Shown here piece after piece: positions 21,192-34,285 of a stretch of 64,000 nucleotides of DNA. Made by a program: the position numbers and the translations under genes. Location of the stretch: the NCBI GenBank assembly GCA_026874595.1, contig CM049306.1, positions 86,689,142 through 86,753,141 of the forward strand, written 5' to 3'. This DNA is from Sipunculus nudus (Eukaryota; Annelida; Sipuncula; Golfingiida; Sipunculidae). Position 1 is the first letter of the stretch. Each line of letters opens with the position of its first letter. The notes below the pieces were generated by a model that saw nothing but the letters and a program-made list of their open reading frames with translations, made no database searches and was not told where the DNA came from.

Positions 21192-24100
21192 TCTGGCGAG
21201 CGATGCTATTCGGTTGTTACTAACAGCTAGGAGACGAATTCTGGTAAATAAATTGCTTATTTTGAGTTAATTCTGGGTTTTTTAGCATCAGTATATACTT
21301 AAGGGGCTTAGGTTGTAAAAGTCTGCTAAATAAGCGATCTATTCAAATGGAAACATAGTAACAGCTTTAAAAATGCCTGACTTTCATTTCTTAAGTAAAT
21401 TCCTTTTATTTAGTGCACTCGTTTTGTGAACTAGAATAGGGGCTTTTTATAAATGTAGACCCGTCTCTGTTTAAAGAACAATGCGCATTATTTTATTTGG
21501 AAAGGTTATTACTACTTAGATTCCTATTGATAAACCATTATAGTAATTTGCCCTTCTTTGGCTATGAAGCGGCGTATACATTATAAAACAGTGTATGCTT
21601 CAAACAATCATCTACAAAAACATTTGTAGGTGTACAATAATCCCACAGTATTGAACCTTTATCTGTACAATTTACAGTAAATACTAAGGTTATTGGGAAT
21701 TTTCATTGTGGATAAACCAGTCATATTAGTTTTACATTCTTATAAAATGAGAACCTTAATATCAATGTATTTCTAATTACTTCAGTCATTAATTGAAATT
21801 AAATCCCACAGTGTTAAACTTGAATTGTGTGTTCCCACTAGGAGGTTATATATGAAAGAAAAAGAAAATAAAAAAAAAAATGTCCTATAATTATGTATAT
21901 AAAATATGTGTAACTAAGATGTAAAAGCAAGAGAAATAAAACGTGCTATGTGTACCATTAGGGGATGTGTAAAAACTGTAACACGCATCTTCTTAATACA
22001 TTGGGCATAAGTGTAATCCGCAAATATTTCATGCCCCCCATGCAAACAGCCGGGCAACTTGTGCCTGCAATTGTATATATGTCATATTTTAATTATAATG
22101 AATGACCTTTTCTTTGCAAAATTAATGTGTTGATCAGATTTTATGTATATAAAACTTTCAGGACTTGATCTAAATTAGCTGGATTCTATTGAAATAAGAG
22201 TAACAGCTCAACCTTTTATTATTCGTAGCTGTCTCTTGAATAGAAGTAACATAGCTTCTCTTTTGTACATATGTATAGATGCTGTAGAATGGAAAATATT
22301 TAAACTGTTATGTTATGCATGTACATATTGAATGAATACCACTGAAGTGGTTATTGTGAATGTATTTTGATAGAAACATCAATTAAATATCTTATTATTC
22401 CAATCTGGCTTTTCAGTTCAAAATATTTTATAATCCTGATATTCATTCAAATGTTTTTGTAAAAACATGAAATTCAGTGATCTTTATGTTTAAACCAAAT
22501 GGGTTTCTTGAATAAAGAAATTTAGCCTACATGCTGTTCTTTAAACCAAAGCTTTAAATCCTTAAATTACTGTACTACGTGGTCTATTGTTTGGCCAATT
22601 TTAAATTACAGAAAGGGCACAAACATCAGTATCCACCGCCTGGTAGATACATTTTAGTGTGTCATTCAAACAACCTGACCGATGGTCAAGTTTCATCTCC
22701 TGGTCACAGGTTATTGCATAATCCCCAGGTGTGTAAACATCACCATAGGGTTTCAAAGTTAGCTGTGTCTCACAGGGCCTGCTGGTAATCCCATTATCTG
22801 GCAGGTTAGATTAATAATCCAGGTGCATTCTTTGCCCCATATGGGGTTATATCATACTGAGTAGGATAAGTTGAGATTTGCTATCAACACTAAAACTCTG
22901 TCAAAAGAGCCCAGACAAGTTACCTAACACACCACAAGTATTTAGATACACCTGTTACCTGGTGTGATGTCATGTGAACCCATGTCATGTGTCATGTACC
23001 TTATACCCAACCTGAAAATTTGTACCTTTAACATGTTTTCATGTGCTGGTAACCCACTTCAAATAATAATAATAATAAATAAATAAAACTGGTAAACTAA
23101 TTACACCAATAAAAATAACATTTAAATAAAATATTATTTAATAATTGGGCCTATATTTCTGTTGGTCTCTCTTATATGTCCAACTGATATAAGCAGATAC
23201 TTTTAAGGTGTTTAGCCCTTACCTTTAGATAATCCTAATAACTTGTTACAATTAACAATGAATTATGATGTTAAAAAATATAACAATAAAAACAGATCAG
23301 TACTTAATAATCTAGATCAATCTTTTAAATGAAAATTTAGTAATTCTCAGGGATTACCTCTGAGACATTCTCATATTTTATTTACACTTTGACTAAATTC
23401 ATTTGTTGATTTTGGATTTTTTTTACATTTAACTTTAATACAACTGTAGACTAAAATCTCAAAGCTATTTAAACTGTTCATAAACATTTAATTATTAATT
23501 ACATTTGAATTATAACAATCTTATTTTAAAATGAGACTTTTACAAACTTAGTTATTTCCAATGATAGTGATTAACGTTTTTTACTCTACTTGATTAGACA
23601 AATTCAGAAGTAAATAGTATGATACTTATAAATTTAGTTAAAGGCATGTTATTCTGTCTCACATACTGCTGGACTAGATATGCATGAGAATTACTTTGAA
23701 TTTCTCTGGTGAAATTAACTACCTATAGGCTAGATGTAACATGCCTGACACACCTGGAAGGTTATTTATTGGTATCCTATTTGCCTAGATCTCAGTATCT
23801 GGCATAGTACCATTTATTCTGCCTCAACCTTGAGAGTTTTACTAGTCGCTTTTTAGGGTTCATATCCCGGCATAGTATGTGCTTTTCCTGGTTGAGTTTT
23901 TATTTAGTTTAGCATATAAGGGCATAAAATATATACCAGTTGCCTTGGGTGATACCCGGCATGGTTGTCCCTTCTTATGCAGTGTTTTATTGCTGGCAAA
24001 GTTCCCAGTCGCTTTTTAAGGAGATGTTCTCCGGCATGGAAACAATTTTTGCCTAGTGATATAGGTGTCTGACACGGCTGCATGTCTGCCCTGTGGGTTT

Positions 24101-25079
24101 TGCGTATCGCCTTGAGAGTTCTCGATTTTTGCAGGGTACCACCTTTCACCTAGAGTATTTTGTATCTGGTATGGTGGCGCCACTTGCATAGGATTGTACC
24201 TGTCATCATATCTAAACCTAGCTATAACATCAACCAGCCCAAATTTTTCTCTCTTAAGTATTGGGAGTAATTAAAATAAATTAGACCAGCGTGCATACTT
24301 AACACACCAGTTAAACTGGCATCACTCATTTAGAAGCTTAACTTGTTTAATTAGGTTAATTTCAGTGAAATCCTATCAATAATATTAATAGGTGAGCAAC
24401 ACACCAAAATACTAAATAAGTTGAATAAATACACGAATAAAATGAACAAATAAGCTGACTTCAAGTTTATGTCTACTCTATATTGCATTTGAGAATAATG
24501 ATATTTAAAATAAATAACAAACCACATATACATTGCTTGATGGGTATAACTTTTTTTTGTTACCAAAATACATATTTCACTGCGGATTCGAGTTAAGAAA
24601 CGTTAATGTTGTGGTGTAAATTTGAGTACTACAAACTAACTTAGCTATTACACATAATCTGAATCTACAGATTTTAATAAGAAGAAAAGATAATGATAAA
24701 AATCAGAATGATAATATTCTTGATGATAAAATAATGATTTATAAAAATATAAACAATAAACTGTAAAGGCTAGACACAGATTAAAAAGGAAATTCTCGTT
24801 ATGCAAATAAACTAATGAATAGGTAACTAACCCTGATATCTAATTTGAATGTTATATTCATAGATACCTGTAGGGTAATAAATAACTTTGATGATACAAA
24901 TTCTTGGGCAGCACTGCTTACCATTTTCCCTCAATTAAAGTCATGTATAGGTGTTGTATATTACAGGTAGACTTTCTTTAACTGATTAAAACTACTGTGC
25001 AATCATTGAATTATCTGGTAATATTATTTGATGTATTACTATGCTTAAGTTCACATGTAAATATATAAGGAGATCTTAC

Positions 25080-25630
25080 ATTTAGCGAGAAATCTCGCTG
25101 TTATTTGATTATTATTACTTGGTCAGTTGTAGTTCGTATTTTAGCCCAGTGAGAGGGCATATTTAAGCCGAGCGGGGCTTAAAAAAACCGTCTAGATGTT
25201 GAGGCCAAACAGGGCACAGAATAAATACTGTTTATGAAAAGCTTACCTGAGGGTAACGCATATACGTCTAAACACTGATCAGATGATGATACAGTGTGCG
25301 AGTGAATCTCGCTAGATAAGTCGACCAATGGACTTATTATTTCACCCCAGTGAGAGGGCATGTTTCGGCCGTGCGGGGCCTAAAATACCGTCTGTATTTT
25401 GAGGCCAAACAGGGCACAGAATAAATACTGTTTATGAAAAGCTTACCCGAGGGTAAAGCATATACGTCTAAACACTGATCAGATGATGATACAGTGTGCG
25501 AGCGAATCTCGCTGTATTAGTAGACCAGTGGTCGAAATATTAATTAGCCCAATGAGGGGGCATGTTTCAGCCAGACGGGGCTCTAAATAAATTCCGTTGC
25601 AGTCGTGAGGCCTGACAGGGCACAAAGAAA
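25080..25630 (+). repeat. three tandem ~200-bp units inside the LTR element
   Basis: Blocks starting CCCAGTGAGAGGGCAT at about 25145, 25345 and 25543 repeat the words GAGGCCAAACAGGGCACAGA, GATCAGATGATGATACAGTG and the small hairpin GCGAGTGAATCTCGC. The third unit is more diverged and truncated. Confidence 0.8.
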
Positions 25631-26015
25631 ATACTGTCCATTAAATCTGATACGTTGGTTACTTTTGCCAATCTTGTATCTTCGGGCTATACAACTTTTG
25701 GGGACCATAGTTACCCCTAATTTTATATACTCCATATAAAACGGAGAAATGAGCCCAGATTATGCCTATTGGAGGGTCCCTTTATGTAACCGCTGTCAAT
25801 TTTATTAAATAATGTATAGTTGAAAACTTAGATCAAGTGTTTAACTGTCTTAATGTTTTACCAAGGGGCCGCTTATCATCATTCTTTATGTTTGATTATG
25901 TATAATTTTTTGTGAGAGATATTTTTTTAAAATAGTCATGTCTAGGTTATTGCCGCAAAAATTATACTTGTGTCATAAGGACAGATACTGCCGCTGTTGT
26001 ATTTGTATTTTCAGA

Positions 26016-26342
26016 GGCTCCATTTTCTCCATGAACCAGTTGTCAGCCATCAGTGCAGCCTTCCCAGTGTGGTCCGGCTCAGCTCTTCTGCTACAGCAAG
26101 CTGCAACCTGAGCCAACATTCCACTACAGCCAGATATTGGACGCTTTTTTAAATGCAGATCACCTTGATTTAATACTGAGGCCTGTGGCGCCACCATCTG
26201 GACTGATATTTAATTAAATCCTTTATGGCCACCAGGCTCACTAATGGACTGTAACATCTAATAACTTATTGTACCTGGTGCATGTTGAATGTCAGTGATG
26301 TATCTTTGAATATTTTATATTGTTTTTGAATGTTCAATAAAA
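26016..26342 (+). other. possible 3' exon of LTR-driven transcript
   Basis: TTTGTATTTTCAG is a good acceptor, followed by about 300 bases ending in TTCAATAAAAATTAC, a poly(A) signal, still inside the LTR element. A transcript from the left LTR donor (21021) could splice here. This is inference from signals only, and no protein is recognised. Confidence 0.3.
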
Positions 26343-26649
26343 ATTACACAATCCCTGAACCTTTAAAACAACTATCAGACTGCAAAATCCCTAATCACTG
26401 GAGGTACTGTGTGGGGAGAGAACACTCCCTACCCGCTGTTGTAGCATTGGATAAACCTACCTCCCCCCTCCCAACATGGGAGTTAGGGGTTGGGTAGCCG
26501 GCTAACAGCCTATACACAGCCTGCCAGCCATGTTTTGGTCATATAAGAAACAAACAAAAACAAATTCTCCTCTTCAAAGGCTAGATATCATGACTGCTAT
26601 CGCAAAATTTTCCACTGTAGTGAAAAATTTTTCCTATAGGGGGGAAGGA

Positions 26650-27129
26650 TGTAACATTCTTGCCCTTTGACCTTGCCGGGGAGGGGCATCAACACTGATT
26701 GACAGTCGATATAGAGATGCCCCAGAGCCAATCACAGGCAGCTAAGGACTTTGCCCTCTGTCCCTCTGGGATAAAACCCCCTTGCCCTGGCGATTCTCCC
26801 TCTCTTGGATCATCGACCAGTGGACCCCTGTGCCTGCCCTCTGTGGCAGGCAGAGGGTATATGGCTTCTTTTTCACCTTGGGGTTGGTTTTACGACAATG
26901 TCGGCTACCCAGGTGAAGAGCCACCCACATCCAAAGAGCGGTCCTTTTATCTAGTCTGGTAAGTATCTTTCTGTTTCATTTAAGTCTAGATAATAATATG
27001 CAGTCCTGATATTTTGAAGGTTTAGGCTCTAAATTTTATTCCAGTAAAAAGTGTTATTTTATCTCTTTAAATTGTGCGAGTGCATGTTGCCAAAGCCCAA
27101 TTTCCTCCCAGAATAAATAAGCAGCTACA
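26650..27129 (+). repeat. right LTR (complete, 480 bp)
   Basis: It begins TGTAACATTCTTGCCC directly after the polypurine tract and ends CTACA. It contains the same CCAAT, TATA-like word, 87-codon frame (26699-26962), splice donor (26959-26964) and AATAAA (27112-27117) as the left copy. Confidence 0.78.
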
Positions 27130-27390
27130 CGACAATGGCTGGACAGTTTTGGAGAAGAAGATTTTTAAAGCTTTTTTAGCTTTTTCATTAAAAAATCTAA
27201 GAAAACGCAGTTAGAAAATATTAACAAAATCCGATATAGTTTTTTGGATGACTGATTATTTGCAAAAAATATGGTGATGCTAGCTCCTGCCGTTTTGAGA
27301 TAGGAATGGTTAACGTACAGGCGACGCACGACGCACGACAGACGACGGACGCCGCCGCACCATCGCATAAGCTCACAGGTTCGCTAAAAA

Positions 27391-27620
27391 CGGATAGTCG
27401 ACAAGCGACTACGTGTACCAACCAAAATCAGAGTGGTACGGGTGAAGTAAGGCGTAAATTGAGTGGCAAGGTGACATAGAGTGAGATGTTGCATATAAGC
27501 ATGGATGTCTGCCACGTAACAAAACAAAAAAAAAACGTGATTTCAAGTCCTTCTTGCCTAATAACAATGTGTCAGAATTAGTCCCATGGAGGTACAATAA
27601 TTGTTTCTCCAAGGTAGCAC
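27391..27620 (+). mobile_element. P3-family 5' fragment
   Basis: CGGATAGTCGACAAGCGACT and the following GTGAAG...GAGTGGCAAGG text equal the P3 start at 40325 onward. The fragment breaks off after about 120-230 bases. Its first bases appear to be left of 18522, separated by the P2 insertion. Confidence 0.6.
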
Positions 27621-27628
27621 CGGTACCC

Positions 27629-27818
27629 GGAAGCGGATCTAGGGGGGAGGGGACCCTTTTTTCAGCCGCCGCAACCTTTTTTTAAAGGGTTACAGGCCAA
27701 TTTTTGCGGAGTGTACCCCGCCTTTCCGGACCTGGGGACCTTTTTTGTGGGCTTTGTCATTAGTCCTCCTGGGTTGAATCCCCCCCCCCCCCTCTTCCTA
27801 AATCCTAGATCTACCCCT
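27629..27818. mobile_element. GGATCC-ended MITE, copy M3 (variant GGATCT)
   Basis: AAGCGGATCTAGG and CCTAGATCTACCCC are inverted ends around about 190 bases with G and C runs. GGTACCC lies directly on both sides (27622-27628 and 27819-27825), a probable target duplication. Confidence 0.68.
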
Positions 27819-27955
27819 GGTACCCCTGACGGCTGACTCGACGTTGCGTTTAACCCAGCCATCGCATACGGTCGACGTCTGGACTCATCACACCACCACA
27901 ATACGCATAAGTAACGCAGACGTACTGCATGCATGCATATGCGGCATATGCACAT

Positions 27956-28147
27956 ATGGAATGCTACCTTAATATTCAATATCAGCTCGTCTCGCTATGT
28001 ATAATTGTTTTTGTGATAACACGTCCTGCATGTGCGGCTATCAGTGATGAAGATAATGACCGGGATATATTTAATCATGGAAAATTCCGTGGTAAATATC
28101 AGGAAATTTATCAATTATATGGAGATGAAACAACTTTTATAATAAAG
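27956..28147 (+). CDS. orphan exon with signal peptide
   Basis: ATG opens a 64-codon frame: a hydrophobic stretch (LVSLCIIVFVIT) ending RPACAA, a plausible signal-peptidase site, then an acidic mature start ISDEDNDRD, ending at AAAG|GTATAA, a usable donor. The frame stops just after the donor, as expected of an exon. I found no matching downstream exon on the plus strand before 38 kb, so it may be the first exon of a gene broken by repeats, or chance. No function is recognised. Confidence 0.35.
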
Positions 28148-28516
28148 GTATAATCTTGAAAGCGAAATATATTATTATTTTTTTAATCTACGCGCCCTTT
28201 TCCTGTGTATTTATTTGTACCATATAATCTAAAATGAAGTGAAAATAAAGATATAGAACGTTTTTAAGTCTTGGCTGCACTCATAATATACATGTACCAC
28301 ATATATCTATCGTAATGTCAGGAACTTTCCAGTCCTGTGTCTTAACCCATGCATAGGGCCTACATGATTTCCTACACAGTCTAGAAATACTTAATACATG
28401 TACTTTATGCCGATAATTTGGCTTTTCCGGTCATCCCAGTAGTCTTAAAAGTATACAACGCCTATAAAGGAGGAGCAATGTGCTTGGTGGTAGTGACTTT
28501 ATTTTTTAGGAATTGC
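28148..28516. other. spacer, no gene seen
   Basis: Low-complexity AT-rich sequence with no recognisable repeat ends or coding signals before the P2 start. Confidence 0.3.
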
Positions 28517-29155
28517 ACAAAAAAGGCCTAATGCGAACCTGCATGTGCAATGGGATATATAAAAGGTATAATGCTTCCATCATACCATGCTTGACAGTTA
28601 TTTTCAAGTACATGTGTGGTCAACATGTATATATATACAATGCAAGTTCTAAACATTTTGGTTAAGCACCAATTACGCAAGCGTCAATCCTGAAATACTG
28701 GCATGGCTGTACACAACACAAAAATGATTGTAAGTGGCGTCACCAGTCTAGCGTATGAGAAAGCCATGGGAGATGTATAGAAATGCATGTTTCAGGCAGA
28801 TATTTCAAACCACTCTTGAGCTTTGTGCACAGATACATGAAACCTAAAAAACAATTGTAGGTGGCGCAATAAGTCTTGTATTCAACAAAACTATCCGAGG
28901 TGTATGGACATGCACAATGTCAGGCTAATTCGTCGAATCACTCCTTAGAAATAAGCAGAGACATACATTGTACCAAAAATATTGTAGGTGGCCCCTTAAG
29001 TCTTGTATAGGCATATGACAAAGCTATCCGATATGTATACATATTCCCAATTCCAGGCTGATATATCGAATCCCGCTAGAGAAATATGCATTTTGTACAA
29101 GCACCAATTACACCAACGTCACTCCTGAAATACTGGCATGGCTGTACACAACACA

Positions 29156-32032
29156 ACAAGGGACCCATGGGTCACGGCGCTCAGCTGAAGTTTGAAATTT
29201 TTGCAAATGCAAAATATGTAAAATATTCTATTGTAATGTTTTTCATTTATATAAGCATATGAGAATCTAAGAGGAAAGGGGCCCTCCTACTTGGTTATAT
29301 TAAAGTTCTAAATATATGATTGCAAACTAATACTCTGACAAGACTGTCATGAAGAAAAATAGTAAAAGTTTGGAGATACTGTGATGCATATGAAAAATTT
29401 ACAGATGGACAGGTAAGTGGACAGAATGGACTAATACCTTTATTTCACTATTAAGGGAATAATGCATTTAAGTTTATATATAAGCCTATTTTTTAGCATA
29501 TCCACTTTTTCCAATAATAGTTTTTATCTGATTCATTTTTTTTACAAGTTTTATAAATTTGTAATAAAAAAAAACTTAAAATATAAGTTAAAATATTAGA
29601 ATTCTAAGTTGCAATCATTATATATCCAGAGTGTAGCTCATATTGGGTCATATTATGCATACACATATATTTTATTATTTCTAAATCACAAATGTTTAAA
29701 CTGAATTTAAAAGAAAATAATGCCACATCATGGCATCTACAAGATTATTCCTTGAATCACTATTTAAAAAGTTTTGCACATTGGAGTTTACAGTACATGC
29801 TTAATTTTATTCACCAAAATTAAATAAAAGATTCAGTAAATTTGATCAAATAAAAACATCTTTTCAAATGAAATATACACACTGTTGGTTGAATGAGGGA
29901 CAAACAATATCATTGTGCTAACTAGACATTTCTTGGCACCGCAGGTGCCATAGTATCCCCAGACAATTAATCCCCCCCCCCCCCTTTAAGAATAGGCCCC
30001 CTATCTTCAGCAACAATTAATATCAGACCACACTCATAGAAAAGGTCACTCTCATAGAAAAGGTCATGACCCCAATTTCAATATACATCATCCCCTAATC
30101 CATGTCTATGCATATGCATAATATGAAAGAAATCTGTCCATTAATTTCTGACTTATAATGCTCACAGTACTGTCAAGTGGCAATGATGGAGTATTAAACG
30201 GCACAAAAACAAGTAAAAGAATAACAGGTGGCACTATCAGTTTCCGGTACATGACAACACTATCCAAGATTTTCGGTCAAGTTGATTTTTGGACCAATCA
30301 ATGCATCCCTTATTGAGAAAATAATGATTTTGTGTGATTTTCACCATATATGGCAATATTCAAGGTCAAGGCCACTCTCATAGGAAAGGTCATGACCCCA
30401 ATTTAAATAAACATCATCCCACAACCAATATCTATGTATATGCATAATATAAAAGAAAACTGTCCATTAGTTTTTGACTTATAATGCTCACAGTACTGTC
30501 AAGGAGGAATTTCGGGGGTATTAAACGGCACGAAAACAATTAAAGAATAACAGGTGGCACCACCTGTTTCTGGAACATGACAACCCTATCCATGATCTTC
30601 CATCAACTTGATTTTGGGATCAATCCATGCAAGATTTCTTGAGATATTTAAGAATTTGTGTGATTTTCCCCAAAATTGGACCTATTCAAGGTCAAGGACA
30701 CTCTCCTAGTCAAGGTCATGACCTCATTTTAGATAGGCGTCGTCCTCTCACCCATATCTATACATATACCAAGTTTGGTAAAGATCCGTGAAATATTTTT
30801 TGAGTTATCGCGCCAAAAAGATTTATATGCGGCGGCGGCGGTGGCGGCGGGACCGGTATGAAAACATAGTATCCCCCGACTTTGTCTGGGGATACAATTA
30901 CTATCTCAGCTATAATTAACTGGAATTAATAGTCAATTTCACACCTGATGAAGTTTTTACTCTTCTGAAGTTTACTTATCTGATAAACATCCAAACTTTC
31001 ATAGCAATACATCACTTTGTGGACAATTAAATGTGCACTTTAATCATTGTAACCCTGGTGGTACAATACAAAATCTAAAATGTAGCACAGCCAAGAATAA
31101 AATAAAATACAGAAAATTAAAACATTCATCTAGTTAATGCACCATCTGGGGCGGGGGGGGGGGAGTGGAGGGCAGAGGGGAAGCCTGCTAGTAGTGGCCA
31201 AGCTGAGCCAATGCAAGCTGCCTGGGGTAGGTTACATAATGCAAGTGAAGGCTGTGTTACAAGGTGGGCTAGATGTAAACAACACTTGACATGGTGTATG
31301 AAAACTTGAATAAAAGCTACTCTTTTCAATCAATTCCTTTGAAATTTCAGATTTTAAAAGATTAAATCCTTATGTATATATGCTGTGAAAATTAAATCAA
31401 GTGCTTACAGGGAAAAAACGTGCCATTGCCAAAGTTGGACAAAATTTAAGGTATTGATTTTTTATTTATGCTAATAACTTGAAAAAATTTGCATAATTCA
31501 GATCTAATTTTGGGTAAACAATTGAATCTTGATTAAATAAAGTTATATTCCTGACAAAAAGTCTCCAGCTTTAGCAATTCTCATGTTAGGTGAGTAAATA
31601 TATTTCCTGATTTTTAAAAAATTGCATTATATATGGGCCCATAACTTCAGAATTATACCCAACAGTGACCAAATTTTTGATATGTTCATAGAAAATGTAG
31701 GGAAGAATATGAATACTAAATATGATCAAAAACAGATCAGTGGTTTTGATATTAGGCAGCCTTGAAGTGTAACAATCTTTTTTTTTTATGGAAAACGGAG
31801 GTTTTTCCTTAATATCTCGAAGGAACGAAGTCCTAATGACCCAATTTTCGGTATGGTAGGAGATTTTAGGGACCTCTAATGGAATGCAAAATTTTGGATT
31901 CGTAGGTCCAACAGTTTTAAAATGTGCCCTGTTAACGGACGGCCGGACGGCCAGATGGCCCGACGGACTGACGGACGACGGACAAAGGACCACGACTATA
32001 GCTCAGATGACTTATAGTCAGCTGTGCTAAAA
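29156..32032 (+). mobile_element. P1-family element, copy A
   Basis: The left end is ACAAGGGACCCATGGGTCA, including the hairpin TGACCC-ATG-GGTCA, then GCTCAGCTGA. The right end is a hairpin GCTCAG...AGTCAGCTGTGC (32001-32027) and TAAAA, preceded by GGACGG-type runs. The flanks read CACAACAC and AATGATTG. The empty site CACAACACAAAAATGATTG stands at about 28720, so the insertion went into an A run without duplication. The centre carries the P4 element. Confidence 0.72.
29921..30900 (+). mobile_element. P4-family element, nested in P1 copy A
   Basis: It starts ACTAGA, then hairpin TGGCACC-GCA-GGTGCCA (29934-29950), then GTATCCCCAGACAA. It ends in hairpin GTATCCCCCGAC-TTT plus GTCTGGGGATAC (30869-30895), after a (GGC) run. 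The interior has two to three units of about 320 bases with CAGGTGGCAC-type cores. No coding. Confidence 0.7.
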
Positions 32033-33251
32033 ATGATTGTAGGTAGCGTCACCAGTCTAGCGTATGAGAAAGCCATGGGAGATGTATAGAAATGCATGTT
32101 TCAGGCAGATATTTCAAATCACTCTTGAGCTTTGTGCACAGATACATGAAACCTAAAAAACAATTGAAGGACGCGCAACAAGTCTTGTATTCAACAAATC
32201 TATCCGAGGTGTATGGACATGCACAATGTCAGGCTAATTCGTCGAATCACTCCTTAGAAACAAGCAGAGACATGCACTGTACCAAAAGTATTGTAGGTGG
32301 CGCCTCAAGGCATATGGCAAAGCTATCCGATATTGTTTACACATGCCCAATTTCAGGCAAATATATCAAATCCCGCTTGAGATATAAGCAGGTACATACA
32401 CTGTGCAAAGGTCATTGTAGGTAGCGACACCAGTTTTGTGTACGAGAAAGCCATCAAAGATGCATGGATAAGGCAAAATTTCAGGCCGATACATAAAACT
32501 TCTCTTGAGACAAATTTCTCTTGACTTGGTTGCCCCATGTCAAGCAAAGCAAATTGTCAGGTGCAGCTACTGCACTGAATTAATCTGTACCTAAGTGAAC
32601 TCTTGACCTGTTGCAAAATCTGTTAGTTGGCAGTCTGCCAAAGCTATAAATAGAACCAGACTGAAACTTGGCCTATTGCCAAGTCTTAAATAGTTGGCAG
32701 TCTGCCAAGCTATTTATGTATACGGACAAAATCTTGGCAAATCTGTTTATACATACTGAAGAAGTTTGGCTAAAATTCTGTTTTCAAGCTGCATATTCAT
32801 AAGCTTTTTTTATCGAAATTCAGATGCCTGTTGAAAGCAAAATCAGAATACAGATATATTTTATTCATGGATTTATTTTACACATAAACTGAATATGGAC
32901 ACTAATTATTTATGTTGCCTGTACAGATCTGTTTATATACCATAAGAGCTAGTTTGTTGATACAATAAAATTACAAGCTTTTTTTTGCAATGTATCTCAC
33001 AGTCCTTTCATTGTTAAAGGTCCAAAAATTTAAGTTAACTTGAACAAGGTCACCTAATAACTTTTGTACAATGTTACAGAAATTGAAACGACAGTTTTGC
33101 AGAGAAAGAATATTGCAGCCCTCAGTTTGAAATAGGCTTACTGCTGGCCAGAATACCAACTTAAACTTTCTAAGACCCTACTCAACATCAATGAACCCAA
33201 TCTATCCTTATACAATTGAGAGAACACTACCCTAAGCTAATTCTTGTGAAA

Positions 33252-34285
33252 ACTAGAATATCAGCAGAAGCTGACAAAAGCCCTCAGCCAAAAGAACAGT
33301 GTTTAGAGGTGGTAACAGTGACAAGTACTAAATATCTGTTCTCACATGGATGTATATCTGTACATGTCTCAGTTATAAATTTAAAATGGAGAGGTATGTA
33401 CCATGACTCGTAACAATCCATCAAATGCTTCCTGAAAATAAGCTTCTAAGTTTTATTCTATTATAAGCTCTGTGACCTTAAAAAGCAGGTCAAGGTCACC
33501 CATCTTTGAACTTGACTGAGATTTTGTTGATATGCATATTCACCAAAGAAATAAAATTCCTATTGTGAATCCTTTTAGAGATATCCTGCTCACAAGGCCA
33601 AAATTGAAAATCCAAGAAAAATTCATTAAAAATCAGAAATTGCAGGTGGCGCCCCCAAACTTGTGCAGCAGTTACAGACCATCAGTCCCTATGATCATAG
33701 TAAGTATTGTGAAAATCCACCCAATGGTTCCTGAGAAATAAGCTTCTAAATGTTTTTTTCTATAATCAGCTCTAAAACGTAGAAAAATAGGTCAAGGTCA
33801 CCCATCTTCGAACTTGACCGAGATTTTGTCAATATACATCTTCACCGAAAATAATAAAATTCCTATGGTGAATCCCTTTAGAGATATCCCGCTCACAAGC
33901 CAAAAGTTGAAAAATCCGATAAAATTTCATTAATAATCAGAAATTGTAGGTGGCGCCACCAAACTTGTGAAGCAGGTACAGATTATCAGTCCCAATAATC
34001 ATAGTAAGTTTTGTGAAAATCCACCAAATGGTTCCTGAGTAATAAGCATCTAAGTGATTTTCTATAATCAGCTCTAAAATGTAGAAAAATAGGTCAAGGT
34101 CACCCATCTTCGAACTTGACCGAGATTTTGTCGATATACATCTTTACCGAGGAAATAAAATTCTGACTGTGAATCCTTTTCAAGATATCCCGCTCACAAG
34201 GTAAAAGTTAACGGACGCCGGACGGACGGACGGACAGCTTGGGTGGCGACAATAGCCAGTCAGCCTAAGGGCTGAGGGCTAAAAA
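33252..34285 (+). mobile_element. P6-family element
   Basis: It starts ACTAGA, then hairpin TCAGC-AGAA-GCTGA (33261-33274), then AGCCCTCAGCC (33279-33289). The right end GGCTGAGGGCT (34270-34280) is its exact inverse and is followed by AAAAA. Inside are three units of about 310 bases (GGTCAAGGTCACCCATCTT) with GTAGGTGGCGCCACC in two of them, then a GGAC run before the end. Confidence 0.7.

Larger units (their letters stand above)
20738..27129 (+). mobile_element. LTR retrotransposon without coding capacity (LARD-like)
   Basis: Direct repeats at 20738-21191 and 26650-27129 differ at only two positions that I could find, and bracket 5.45 kb. The right LTR starts TGTAACATTC after a purine tract (AGGGGGGAAGGA), and both end GCAGCTACA, giving the TG...CA form. 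The left LTR lacks its first 26 bases. TGGCGAGCGATGC right after the left LTR is a likely primer-binding site. No gag, protease, RT or integrase frame is visible inside, so it must have moved with borrowed enzymes. Near-identical LTRs imply recent insertion. Confidence 0.75.
18522..27390 (+). mobile_element. P2-family element, copy 2, interrupted by two later elements
   Basis: The left end ACAAGGCCTACAGGCCTAA and GCGAACCTGTG (18542-18552) pairs with the right end CACAGGTTCGCTAAAAA (27374-27390), an 11-bp perfect inverted repeat. Between them are P2 text (19270-20737 and 27130-27373), a 697-bp DNA element and the LTR element. The sequence beyond the right end, CGGATAGTCGACAAGCGACT, is the P3 hairpin, so P2 landed in the first bases of a P3 copy. 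No coding capacity belongs to P2. Confidence 0.7.
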
